Source: Siphonobacter sp. BAB-5405 (GTDB lineage: Bacteria > Bacteroidota > Bacteroidia > Cytophagales > Spirosomataceae). Taken from it: a stretch of DNA of 64,000 nt. How positions within the stretch are numbered: the stretch's first letter is position 1; each line of letters begins with the position of its first letter. Under the pieces are notes generated by a model. The model was not told the DNA's origin. It worked only from the letters and a program-made list of their open reading frames with translations, and did no database searches. The translations under genes and the position numbers were made by a program. Below are positions 1 to 9,261 of this stretch, one piece after another. The stretch spans positions 124,001 to 188,000 of the forward strand of contig NZ_NJAG01000011.1 in the NCBI RefSeq assembly GCF_002872335.1, in the 5' to 3' direction.

Positions 1-961
<961 letters not shown>

Positions 962-979
962 AGCGGTATCCTTAAAGCG

Positions 980-1807
980 ATGAGTTGGTTATCAAGAACT
1001 GAATTATTGATCGGGCCAGAAGGGCTCGATTTGTTAGCAAAGGCCCACGTTCTGGTGATTGGCCTGGGTGGTGTAGGCTCCTTCGCCGCCGAATTTATCG
1101 CCCGCTCGGGTGTGGGTGAAATGACTATTGTGGATGGTGATGTGGTAGATCCTTCCAACCGAAACCGGCAATTACCCGCCCTGGCTACTACGCACGGACT
1201 TTCCAAGGCCGATCTCATGGCCGAACGCTTGCTGAGTATCAATCCGGAATTGAAACTGCACGTACGCAAGGATTTTCTTTCTCCCGAAGCCGCCCGCGAC
1301 ATTCTGAATCAGCCGTTTGATTACGTCATGGATTGTATCGATTCGATTACGCCGAAACTGACGCTGCTGGAAACGGCGTATCAGAAGGGGTATCGCATCA
1401 TTAGTTCGATGGGTGCAGGTGGAAAATTTGACCCAACGCAGGTACAGGTGGCGGACCTGTTTCAAACCAAGTCCTGTACCCTCGCCTACTACGTACGCAA
1501 ACGGCTGCGTCGCCTTGGCGTGCAATCGGGAATCAAGGCGGTATACTCGACGGAGCTGGTACGAGCCGAATCGCTCATGCATACCGACGGTTCGAATTTT
1601 AAACGTTCGGCCTACGGAACGATCTCCTACCTTCCCGCTACGTTCGGAGCCGTCTGTGCTTCGGTCGTTATTCGGGATTTGCTGGGTGAACCCATCGCCG
1701 ACTACGAAGCGTCTCAACTGGAGGCCCGGAAGAAAGAACAGCGGAAACGGGAAGAATTTTTCCGTTTACAGGCGAAGCGGAAAGCTAAACAGGCTTTAAA
1801 AAAGTAG
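980..1807 (+). CDS. tcdA: tRNA threonylcarbamoyladenosine dehydratase TcdA
   Basis: A 275-residue E1-like (ThiF/MoeB) protein. The nucleotide-binding loop GLGGVGS lies near residues 28-34, followed by DGDVVDPSNRNRQ, with DCIDSITPK in the middle. TcdA (formerly CsdL/YgdL) uses ATP to cyclise t6A at position 37 of ANN-decoding tRNAs to ct6A. The NRNRQ segment and the missing zinc-cysteine pairs separate TcdA from MoeB and ThiF. The C terminus is a basic Lys/Arg/Glu-rich tail, probably helical. It follows the TatD gene at 18 bases. The TAG stop is inside the first arm of a perfect 12-bp hairpin that starts the repeat cluster downstream. Confidence 0.92.
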   Translation: MSWLSRTELLIGPEGLDLLAKAHVLVIGLGGVGSFAAEFIARSGVGEMTIVDGDVVDPSNRNRQLPALATTHGLSKADLMAERLLSINPELKLHVRKDFLSPEAARDILNQPFDYVMDCIDSITPKLTLLETAYQKGYRIISSMGAGGKFDPTQVQVADLFQTKSCTLAYYVRKRLRRLGVQSGIKAVYSTELVRAESLMHTDGSNFKRSAYGTISYLPATFGAVCASVVIRDLLGEPIADYEASQLEARKKEQRKREEFFRLQAKRKAKQALKK

Positions 1808-1974
1808 GGCTGGACTAAAGTCCAGCCCTACGAAAAGGGTCCAGCTTACGGCTCTGGTTCGGAAGTACGCTTTAATGGTTCGGATCACAATCCTCTACCT
1901 ACGATACCTTTTGCGTACCAGAGCCGCAGGCTCGATCCATCTGGTAGCCACGGACGTTGGTCCGTGGCTACCAG
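1805..1974. repeat. REP-like cluster of three inverted repeats
   Basis: Three nested or adjacent palindromes fill the gap between tcdA and the convergent susD. First, TAGGGCTGGACT at 1805-1816 pairs perfectly with 1819-1830. Second, CGGCTCTGGT at 1849-1858 pairs with ACCAGAGCCG at 1917-1926. Third, CTGGTAGCCACGGAC at 1941-1955 pairs perfectly with 1960-1974 around a GTTG loop. No U-run follows, so simple intrinsic termination is unlikely in this form. The layout resembles repetitive extragenic palindromes that RAYT transposases mobilise; no RAYT gene lies in this window. Confidence 0.6.
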
Positions 1975-1991
1975 ATCATCGCCGTGCTTGC

Positions 1992-3677
1992 TCAATACCC
2001 CGTATTCTGAGGAAAAGCCGTAACGCCACCCGTGGTTCGGTCAATCTGCGTTTGTGGAATGGGTCGCAGGTTATGGTACTCCTGAAGATTCACGATATCA
2101 GGGTTATACTTTTTCACGCGTTCGACCAGTACACCCCAGCGTTTCAGATCGTACCAGCGAAACATTTCACCTGCCAGTTCCCGCTCGCGTTCTTCCATGA
2201 TAAATTCCATGGTTAGATCCGAAGCTTTGATTTTCATGGCTTCCTGTTGACCGGCCCATGCTGCCCGTACCCGTACCACGTTGATGGCATCGGTGGCTTC
2301 CTGCATTTTACCCAGCTTCAGATTCGCTTCGGCCAGAATCAGATAGGTCTCGGCCAGACGCATCACAAACCAGTCGCGACTGCCCCACTCCGCCGTTACA
2401 TCCTGCCGCAGTGGATCGAAGAACTTCTTCAATGGCGGAAACAACGTAGGTCTGTACTGACTTGGTACCAGCACCTGATACGGTTTGGCGGCCCGCTGAG
2501 CCTGCGTCCATTCCACACCAGGGATGAAAATGGCCGTATCCCCCGCAGCAAAGGTTACTTTCGTTTTCGAGTTATCGAACACGTTGGTAAACGTGCCCGG
2601 ATTGTTAGAGTACCAGGTGTCCTTGAACGTTTTCTTGTACCGTGAATCTTTCGTACGATCCGCTGGATTGAAAACGGTGTTCAGCATATAATTCGTCGGC
2701 ATATACCGTTTCCAGGGCCGACCATTGGCCAAATCCCGTTTCATCCCTGCCTGAACGTCGTACTCATTTCCAAAAAATAAGTGGGTTTGATTCCCATTGT
2801 AAATCGTTCCCGTATTGCTGGAACTGGGCCCAATGTCCGTCAACGCATCGTTCGTGTACTGCACCGCGAAGATAACTTCACTATTCACCTGATTGGCCTG
2901 ATCGTAGACGCTGGCAAAGTCGGTCAGTAAGGAGTATGTATAATTCTTGATCACATTTTGAGCGTAGGTAGCCGCCTTGGTATAATCATCTGACGCAGCA
3001 GCCTCTGACGTTGCTTTGGTCAGGTACACGCGAGCCAGCAGATGCTCACAGGCTCCTTTCGTGACCCGGCCATAATCAGCGGTAGTCGTCGGCAACTGCG
3101 TTAACGCCGCTTCCAGATCGGCAGTAATAGCTGCGTATACATCCTTGACCGGAGCCCGGGTAAAATCTTTTTTTGCTTCCAGATTGCCCGTTAGTGTCAG
3201 AGCAACCGGTCCCCAGTTTTGCACCAGAATGAAGTAATGATGAGCTCGCAAAAAGCGTAATTCGGCAATTCGCAAGTTTTTATTCGCATCCGTCAAACCG
3301 GAAACCTGACCCGCGTTGGCTTTATCGATGAGAATGTTCATCGTGTTGATCGCCACGTAGAAGTTATTCCATAGATCCCGGAGCAGATCCACATTCGAAT
3401 TGAATTCGGTTGTATAACGGTTCATGTACTTGTAGCTGCCGTCAGCTCCCATCGTAAACGTATCGGTGCCGAATACCGTCAGGTTGGTACCGATTTCGCG
3501 ACCGTAATAATCCCGTAACGAGGCATACGCCGCCCGAACGCCCGCTTCAAACCCCGCTGACGTGTCGTAATACTCACCGCCTACCGATGAAATGGCTTTT
3601 TCATCGAGCATGTTACTGCACGATTGCCCGGTCAGCATCAGACTGGCAATCAATAAAGAATATACTATTTTTTTCAT
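1992..3677 (-). CDS. SusD/RagB-family nutrient-binding lipoprotein
   Basis: A 561-residue SusD-like outer-membrane lipoprotein. The start is the ATG at 3677, giving a lipoprotein signal ending LTGQSC; the frame is open upstream but has no signal there. The N-terminal part carries tetratricopeptide-type helices, including the typical AELRFLRAHHYF segment. The C-terminal part has RLAETYLILAEANLKLGK and the family ending with ERERELAGEMFRWYDLKRWG. SusD proteins cap a SusC-type transporter on the cell surface and hand it glycans or peptides. It lies 43 bases after the susC-like gene and is surely co-transcribed. No glycoside hydrolase or sensor gene is next to the pair, so the substrate cannot be inferred. 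Confidence 0.93.
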   Translation of the reverse strand: MKKIVYSLLIASLMLTGQSCSNMLDEKAISSVGGEYYDTSAGFEAGVRAAYASLRDYYGREIGTNLTVFGTDTFTMGADGSYKYMNRYTTEFNSNVDLLRDLWNNFYVAINTMNILIDKANAGQVSGLTDANKNLRIAELRFLRAHHYFILVQNWGPVALTLTGNLEAKKDFTRAPVKDVYAAITADLEAALTQLPTTTADYGRVTKGACEHLLARVYLTKATSEAAASDDYTKAATYAQNVIKNYTYSLLTDFASVYDQANQVNSEVIFAVQYTNDALTDIGPSSSNTGTIYNGNQTHLFFGNEYDVQAGMKRDLANGRPWKRYMPTNYMLNTVFNPADRTKDSRYKKTFKDTWYSNNPGTFTNVFDNSKTKVTFAAGDTAIFIPGVEWTQAQRAAKPYQVLVPSQYRPTLFPPLKKFFDPLRQDVTAEWGSRDWFVMRLAETYLILAEANLKLGKMQEATDAINVVRVRAAWAGQQEAMKIKASDLTMEFIMEERERELAGEMFRWYDLKRWGVLVERVKKYNPDIVNLQEYHNLRPIPQTQIDRTTGGVTAFPQNTGY

Positions 3678-3720
3678 GAATGTCTGTAGTTGAAACCGGA
3701 ACAGCGTTCCGAATCGTTTG

Positions 3721-6700
3721 CTAGAATTTCGCGTTGATACCGAAAATGAACTGACGGGCCGAAGGCGTCTGATTTTCATCCACGTTATTCACGGTCTCAT
3801 TATCGATACCCTTGTATTTCGAACGGTATTCCGAGAAAATGAAGGGCTGCTGAGCGGCTATATAAGCCCGTAAACTGCTCATCCCCAGTTTTCTGGCAAT
3901 ACCTTCGGTGAAGTTGTATCCTACATTGATGTTACGAACTTTTACGAACGTACCGCTGAAATAGCGTAAAGTACTGGCGTACAGGGGCGATTCCTGGTTT
4001 TGGTTCGGACGAGGAAATTCGTTCGTAGGATTGTTAGGCGTCCAGTAATCAATATCCAGGTTGTTATAACGGCCAGCTAACGTGTTGAAGGTCTGGTGGA
4101 AACCACTGGTAATGGTACTTCCCACGCGGGCATACAGGAAAAAGGACAGATCAACGCCCTTGAAGCTGAAGCGGTTCGTCATACCGGCGGTGAATTTCGG
4201 AATCTGTGAACCGATAATCATCCGGTCATACGTAGCGTCTATCTTCCCGTCGGGCACGCCGTCTTTTCCACTGATGTCAAGTAGTTTTACTTCGCCTGGG
4301 TTCTGTCCGTAGCGTTTGGCTTCTTCACTTTCGCTCGTTTGCCAGATACCAATTTTCTTGAAGTCGTAGATAGCCGTAATCGGTTGACCAATGAATCGGG
4401 CATTTCCCACGTCATCTACTTTACCGTTGAACAATTCACGAATCTGTTCCTTGTTTTTGGTGAACTGCAAATCCGTTGACCAGCGGAAACCATTCGCCGC
4501 ATCGATGTTGATCGTTGACAGCGTAATCTCCAGACCCTGGTTACGGGTTTTGCCTACGTTCCGCAATACGCTTCCGTATCCGCTCGTGAACGGCAACTGA
4601 TCGGCGAGTAGTAAATCCTTGGTATCAGCCTGATAGACTTCGAGTGAACCGGCGATTCGTCCCCGGAAGAAACTGTAGTCCAAACCGACGTTTGCCGTTG
4701 TAGTCGTTTCCCAGCGTAAGTTGGGGTTCCCCAGTACGTTGGGTCGGTAGCCGTACGCCCCGATCGTGTTCCAGGCGTAGACGGTACGGGACAGGAGGTT
4801 TTGCGTTTGGTAAGGATCAATGGCCGTATTACCAATGGAACCCCAACTACCCCGAAGTTTCAACTGATCGAGCCAGCTTACGCCTTTCAGGAACGCTTCG
4901 TTACTCATATTCCAACCCACGGCCAACGAGGGAAAAAACCCGAATTTATTGTTTCTACCAAAACGCGAAGATCCATCGTACCGACCCGTCAGTGTGATCA
5001 GGTATTTATCATTATAACTATAATTGACCCGCCCCATGAACGATAGTAAAGTCCACTGAGTCAATCCGGTACCCACGCCGGCAATGGTCGATGCCTGGCC
5101 CAAACTGTAGAATTCCTGCGTAGAAGCGGGAATACCATTCACGTTGATCCGAGCTGTTTCGTAGTTATCCCGCTGAATGGAGTGCAGAGCCGTAATATTC
5201 AGATCGTGTACTTCGCGGAACTGTTTCTGATACGTCAGGATATTTTCCAGCGTATAGTTAAAGCCCTGCGAGTAATCGGTCAGACCCCGGGGATCACCAC
5301 CCCGTCGATCACTCGTGTAAGTACCCCAGAAACGGCCAAAGCGACGGTTCGTAAAGTCTGGTCCGAAATTGAGTCGGTATTTAAGTCCGTCAATGATGTT
5401 CCATTCCCCGTAAAGGCTGTTGAAAATACGGATCGTTTTCGTTTCGGCAATGTTTGATCCGGGTACTACTTCCGCCGCCGGGTTTGACTGTAAACCATCG
5501 GACGTTGGAAGGAAAATCAGATTACCGTTCTCGTCGTAGGGTTTTCCCAGCGGATTTTCCCGTAAGGTTAATCCCAGGGGGTTAAAGCCATTGCCACCAC
5601 CCGGATAGAACGTATCGTTTCCGTTCGCAACGCTGTATACGGCGAAAGTAGATGTACCCACTTTAATCCGTTTCGTTATCTGGTGATCCAGATTGATCCG
5701 GAAGGAATACCGCGTAAAATCCTGGGTTTTAATGATTCCTTTATCCTGAAAAAAGTTGCCCGAAATAGCAAACTGCGTTTTTTCGCTGCCGCCCTGTACC
5801 CCTAACTGGTGACTCTGAATTTGCCCCGTACGGAAAATATACGACTGGTAATCGGTCGTGCGATTGTTGGCAATACCATCCAATTCTACGGCTTCAAAGA
5901 TTTTACTATCGGCTGCCGGGTCCGAGTCATTGTAGCGACCTGAGGTCCGCCGCGATTCGCGTTTGTACTCGGCAAACTCAGCACCATTCATGACATCGAT
6001 CTTGCCCAGTACCTGTGAAATGCCGTAATACCCATCGTAACTCACGATGGTTTTGCCAGTAGTTCCCCGACGGGTAGAAACAATCACAACGCCATTGGCT
6101 CCCCGAGACCCGTAGATGGCAGTTGCCGACGCATCTTTCAATACTTCCATCGATTGAATATCGTTCGGGTTCAGGTCGTCAATACCTCCCGCCAACGGAA
6201 TTCCATCGACTACGTACAGGGGGTCATTGGAAGCGTTAATCGAACGACGTCCGCGAATTCGTACCGTTACGCCCGCTCCGGGTCGGCTACCCGATTGCAC
6301 GACATCAACCCCCGCGGCCCGACCCTGTAAGGCCTGCCGGGCGTTAGTGATGGGCAGTTCAGCAATTTCCTTGGAACTTACGGAGGAAATGGCTCCGGTC
6401 AACTGGCTCTTTTTCTGGGTTCCGTAACCGACGACGACCACTTCCGATAATTCAGCGGACGAAGACGGAATGACTAGTTCCAGTGAATTCTGATTTCCCA
6501 CCGGAAACTCCCGCGTGAGATACCCTACGGAAGAAACCACCAGAATAGCATTCTCAGGTACGCTCAGGGTGAATCTCCCCTCGGCGTTCGTTACGGCTCC
6601 CCGCGTGGTTCCTTTGACTGAAACGCTGGCTCCGGGAATGGGTTGCGTATCGTCTCCGGTAACCCGACCGCTAATGGGACGATCCTGAGCAAATACATTC

Positions 6701-6744
6701 CAACCAAGTCCGAGCAAGAATAGACTTAGTAATAGGTTCTTCAT
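3721..6744 (-). CDS. SusC/RagA-family TonB-linked outer-membrane protein
   Basis: A 1007-residue SusC-type transporter. After a signal peptide ending NVFAQ comes a carboxypeptidase D-like regulatory domain (residues about 22-100), then the TonB-box-like SEVVVVGYGTQKKSQLTGAI, the plug domain with the SusC signature LYVVDGIPL and SATAIYGSRGANGVVIV, and a long beta barrel ending RQFIFGINAKF. The aromatic C-terminal residue fits barrel assembly. It pairs with the SusD lipoprotein downstream and imports a large ligand with TonB-ExbBD energy. About 245 bases precede the gene before the BatA-type gene. I see no anti-sigma/ECF pair or hybrid two-component regulator nearby. Confidence 0.95.
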   Translation of the reverse strand: MKNLLLSLFLLGLGWNVFAQDRPISGRVTGDDTQPIPGASVSVKGTTRGAVTNAEGRFTLSVPENAILVVSSVGYLTREFPVGNQNSLELVIPSSSAELSEVVVVGYGTQKKSQLTGAISSVSSKEIAELPITNARQALQGRAAGVDVVQSGSRPGAGVTVRIRGRRSINASNDPLYVVDGIPLAGGIDDLNPNDIQSMEVLKDASATAIYGSRGANGVVIVSTRRGTTGKTIVSYDGYYGISQVLGKIDVMNGAEFAEYKRESRRTSGRYNDSDPAADSKIFEAVELDGIANNRTTDYQSYIFRTGQIQSHQLGVQGGSEKTQFAISGNFFQDKGIIKTQDFTRYSFRINLDHQITKRIKVGTSTFAVYSVANGNDTFYPGGGNGFNPLGLTLRENPLGKPYDENGNLIFLPTSDGLQSNPAAEVVPGSNIAETKTIRIFNSLYGEWNIIDGLKYRLNFGPDFTNRRFGRFWGTYTSDRRGGDPRGLTDYSQGFNYTLENILTYQKQFREVHDLNITALHSIQRDNYETARINVNGIPASTQEFYSLGQASTIAGVGTGLTQWTLLSFMGRVNYSYNDKYLITLTGRYDGSSRFGRNNKFGFFPSLAVGWNMSNEAFLKGVSWLDQLKLRGSWGSIGNTAIDPYQTQNLLSRTVYAWNTIGAYGYRPNVLGNPNLRWETTTTANVGLDYSFFRGRIAGSLEVYQADTKDLLLADQLPFTSGYGSVLRNVGKTRNQGLEITLSTINIDAANGFRWSTDLQFTKNKEQIRELFNGKVDDVGNARFIGQPITAIYDFKKIGIWQTSESEEAKRYGQNPGEVKLLDISGKDGVPDGKIDATYDRMIIGSQIPKFTAGMTNRFSFKGVDLSFFLYARVGSTITSGFHQTFNTLAGRYNNLDIDYWTPNNPTNEFPRPNQNQESPLYASTLRYFSGTFVKVRNINVGYNFTEGIARKLGMSSLRAYIAAQQPFIFSEYRSKYKGIDNETVNNVDENQTPSARQFIFGINAKF

Positions 6745-6898
6745 ACGAAAGTACAGGTTATCGTTTAAGGGTTCTGTGATGCTTTACATCGCTAAAATGA
6801 CCGCTTTTGTCTATACAAACCCTTATTTTTTAAACTATTCAAAGAAAAAATTTAATATTAATACTTATCAAATAAATTAATAGCTAAAATAATACAAT

Positions 6899-6931
6899 TA
6901 AAAAGGCCTCAATCCGCAGATTAAGGCCTTC
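6899..6931 (-). terminator. Intrinsic terminator of the BatA-type gene
   Basis: AAGGCCTCAATC at 6903-6914 pairs with GATTAAGGCCTT at 6919-6930 with one mismatch. On the minus strand a U-rich run follows, consistent with termination after the gene ending at 6990. Confidence 0.7.
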
Positions 6932-6989
6932 TGTATGGGAAAAATATAAATCTATACAAGTCTTTAATTCACTAGTTATCAGAGCTTTA

Positions 6990-9035
6990 CTAGCCTTTCA
7001 TCCAGCGTACTAAAGCAATTTCGGTGAGTAAGAAACTTAAAGCCGCAATAATAAACCACTTCCACAGGTCTTTTCCTATGTGTTGCTCTTTATAGGCGGT
7101 AGCGACATCGGTCCTGGTAACGTTGTCGAATACTTGTACATTTTTTCTATTCTTGAAAATGGCTCGCAGTTCATCCGGCGTATATACCTGCATCCGCGAT
7201 TCTTCATGGCCGTGGTTGAGGGCCAGCAAACGTACCAGTTGATTATTTAGTCGCAATTCATAATAGCCTGATTCCAGCGGTGTACTACTTTGGCTCGACT
7301 GCGGTAACTCCAGGTGCATTCGTGTCCCGATCATTCGTTGTACCGGAATGAGTTCCAGTTTGTCTTTACGCAACTGATACACTGCATTCTTGGGGCTGCC
7401 GGTTACATCCAGTACAAGATCTTTCGATTCAAAAGAATAGGCAATGGGTTCCTGACGTACACTTAAGGCTGCTATTTTGTAAAGAACAGGTAAAAACAGA
7501 GCATGTTGAGCGAAATCGCCATACGTTGCTTCCAGAGGAGCGGCCAGGACGTACACGTGCCCATTGCCGGATTTGGAAGACGTCAGGAAAGGCTCCCCGG
7601 ATTTAAAACTAAGCAGCTTATCTCCTACTGCTTGCCAGGACCATACTGCCGAGGCCGTGGGCATGGTCAATTGTTCCTTGCGGGTTGTTTCGTCAAAAAT
7701 GTCGCTAAAGAAGGGATTCTGCCGGGATGGTTCTGCCAGGTAAGTAGGCAGGGAAGGCTGCCCCTGAATTGAAGCCACATTCTGAATACCCAGCCCATTC
7801 AGCCAGGAGCCATCGCTGACCCGGGTGGGTGGTACAATGACCAAACTTCCGCCCCCCTGTATAAACCGCTGCAATTCCGTTAGCAGACTTCCCTCTACGC
7901 GATCTACGCCTTCGAGTACGATGACATTGGCGGCCTGAAATTTACCCACATCAACGTTGCTTACGGAAAAATTCTGTTGCTGAAAGAGGCTATCGTTCGC
8001 AAAAACATTCTCGACAAAATTGCCTGATTTCTGCCCATATACCTGAACCACATTGATCCGGGGAGCCGCATTGAGTACGAAGTAGTAATCGTTGTCAAAC
8101 AACACGGGTGAATCTTCAAAGGTGATTCGCCCCCGTTTGAAACCCTTCCCGCGTACAGTAAAATTGAACGTAGTCTGCACGTAGTTTTCAGCCGGAATGG
8201 AGACAATTTGCGTAGCTACCTGCGTTTCATCGAGCAACAGTTTAACGCCCAGATTTTCAACCGGCCTGGTACCCGAGTTACGCAGGCGTACGGTGACTAC
8301 ATTAGACTGCATTTCCCGAATGAAGGGCGTATTCAGCCACAGCGTATCTACAAAGACGTTTTGGGTAGCGGTTCCCTGCACGGGCACCAGAAAAAGCTGG
8401 GTACTGGAATCGGGTACTAGTTTCTGCAAATCCCCCGTAGTCGATTTCTGAAAGTCCGAGAACCAGAATAGTTGATTTTTACCCGTACTATGGGCGGAAG
8501 CTAATTGCTGTTGCCGTCGGTACACGCTTTCGAGCGAGCGACCCGCCGGAGCAAAATCAACGGAAGCCAGTCGATCCCGTAACTTCTGACTTCCCTGCAG
8601 GGCATGTTCTTCCGCCCCAAACGTATTGGTCACTAGTTGTAAGGTGGGAGCATTCGGGAAATTTCCCAATAACTCTTCTACCTTGGTAGCAGCCACATCG
8701 AGCAGCCGTCGGTTATCTACCAAATTCTGCATCGATAAGGAGTTATCCAAGTAGATGCTGGTGATGCCATCCCGGCTCACGCCCGTGGTTTGGCTGGCAG
8801 GAATAAAGGGTTGGGCAAAGGCCAGAGCCAGGCACACTAAGGCCAATATACGAGCCGCCATGATCAGCCAGTGTTTCAGGCGTCGAAAGCTACTGGTCGT
8901 CGTATTGATCTGCTTGAGGAAGCTGACATTCGTAAAATATACTCGCTTGACTCGCCGGAAATTAAACAGGTGAATCAGTACCGGAATAGCGGCGGCCAAG
9001 AGTCCCCAAAGAAAAGCGGGATACAAAAACTGCAT
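6990..9035 (-). CDS. BatA-domain membrane protein, vWA-like
   Basis: A 681-residue protein with the N-terminal double-transmembrane BatA signature (FLWGLLAAAIPVLIHLFNFR, then a second segment around LIMAARILALVCLALAFAQP). A von Willebrand A-like domain follows, beginning SIYLDNSLSM, a MIDAS-like DxSxS. Later parts include a domain with RFIQGGGSLVIVPP, like the glutamine-amidotransferase-like fold of this family. A final transmembrane segment lies near the C terminus (WFIIAALSFLLTEIALV). Family members occur in Bacteroidota aerotolerance (bat) loci, but here the gene stands alone, so its role is not clear. It is flanked by its own terminator and by that of infB. Confidence 0.85.
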   Translation of the reverse strand: MQFLYPAFLWGLLAAAIPVLIHLFNFRRVKRVYFTNVSFLKQINTTTSSFRRLKHWLIMAARILALVCLALAFAQPFIPASQTTGVSRDGITSIYLDNSLSMQNLVDNRRLLDVAATKVEELLGNFPNAPTLQLVTNTFGAEEHALQGSQKLRDRLASVDFAPAGRSLESVYRRQQQLASAHSTGKNQLFWFSDFQKSTTGDLQKLVPDSSTQLFLVPVQGTATQNVFVDTLWLNTPFIREMQSNVVTVRLRNSGTRPVENLGVKLLLDETQVATQIVSIPAENYVQTTFNFTVRGKGFKRGRITFEDSPVLFDNDYYFVLNAAPRINVVQVYGQKSGNFVENVFANDSLFQQQNFSVSNVDVGKFQAANVIVLEGVDRVEGSLLTELQRFIQGGGSLVIVPPTRVSDGSWLNGLGIQNVASIQGQPSLPTYLAEPSRQNPFFSDIFDETTRKEQLTMPTASAVWSWQAVGDKLLSFKSGEPFLTSSKSGNGHVYVLAAPLEATYGDFAQHALFLPVLYKIAALSVRQEPIAYSFESKDLVLDVTGSPKNAVYQLRKDKLELIPVQRMIGTRMHLELPQSSQSSTPLESGYYELRLNNQLVRLLALNHGHEESRMQVYTPDELRAIFKNRKNVQVFDNVTRTDVATAYKEQHIGKDLWKWFIIAALSFLLTEIALVRWMKG

Positions 9036-9141
9036 AAATACGACGTGTCAGCTATGGAAGGCGATCCAGAGGATGCTTCCGTGAAATGTTAGGTCCTAGA
9101 GTCGGATTCCTGAAATAACTAAAAATATAGCGTATAAACGA

Positions 9142-9174
9142 AAAAGCCTTCACCCAAGTTGGATGAAGGCTTTT
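9142..9174 (-). terminator. Terminator downstream of infB
   Basis: AAAAGCCTTCA at 9142-9152 pairs with TGAAGGCTTTT at 9164-9174. The A-run on one side and T-run on the other allow it to act in both directions; the natural user is infB, ending at 9262 on the minus strand. Confidence 0.7.
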
Positions 9175-9186
9175 ATTTTGTTACTA

Positions 9187-9213
9187 GTTTTCAGTTGTTT
9201 GTTTTCGTTGATC
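9187..9213. repeat. Lone GTTNNNN heptad arm
   Basis: Four consecutive units beginning GTT (GTTTTCA, GTTGTTT, GTTTTC, GTTGATC) lie between infB and its terminator. They match the arms of the heptad hairpins at 28317, 37994 and 53404, but no complementary arm is present here. It may be a decayed or half copy. Confidence 0.45.
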
Positions 9214-9261
9214 GAAAATTTTTGACGAATCTTCTAATCACTTACAACCCTTAACGATTCC

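Noticed and set aside
1992-6744. A polysaccharide utilisation locus around the SusC/SusD pair
   Set aside because: No glycoside hydrolase, lyase, sulfatase or matching regulator is near; the pair alone does not define a locus or a substrate.
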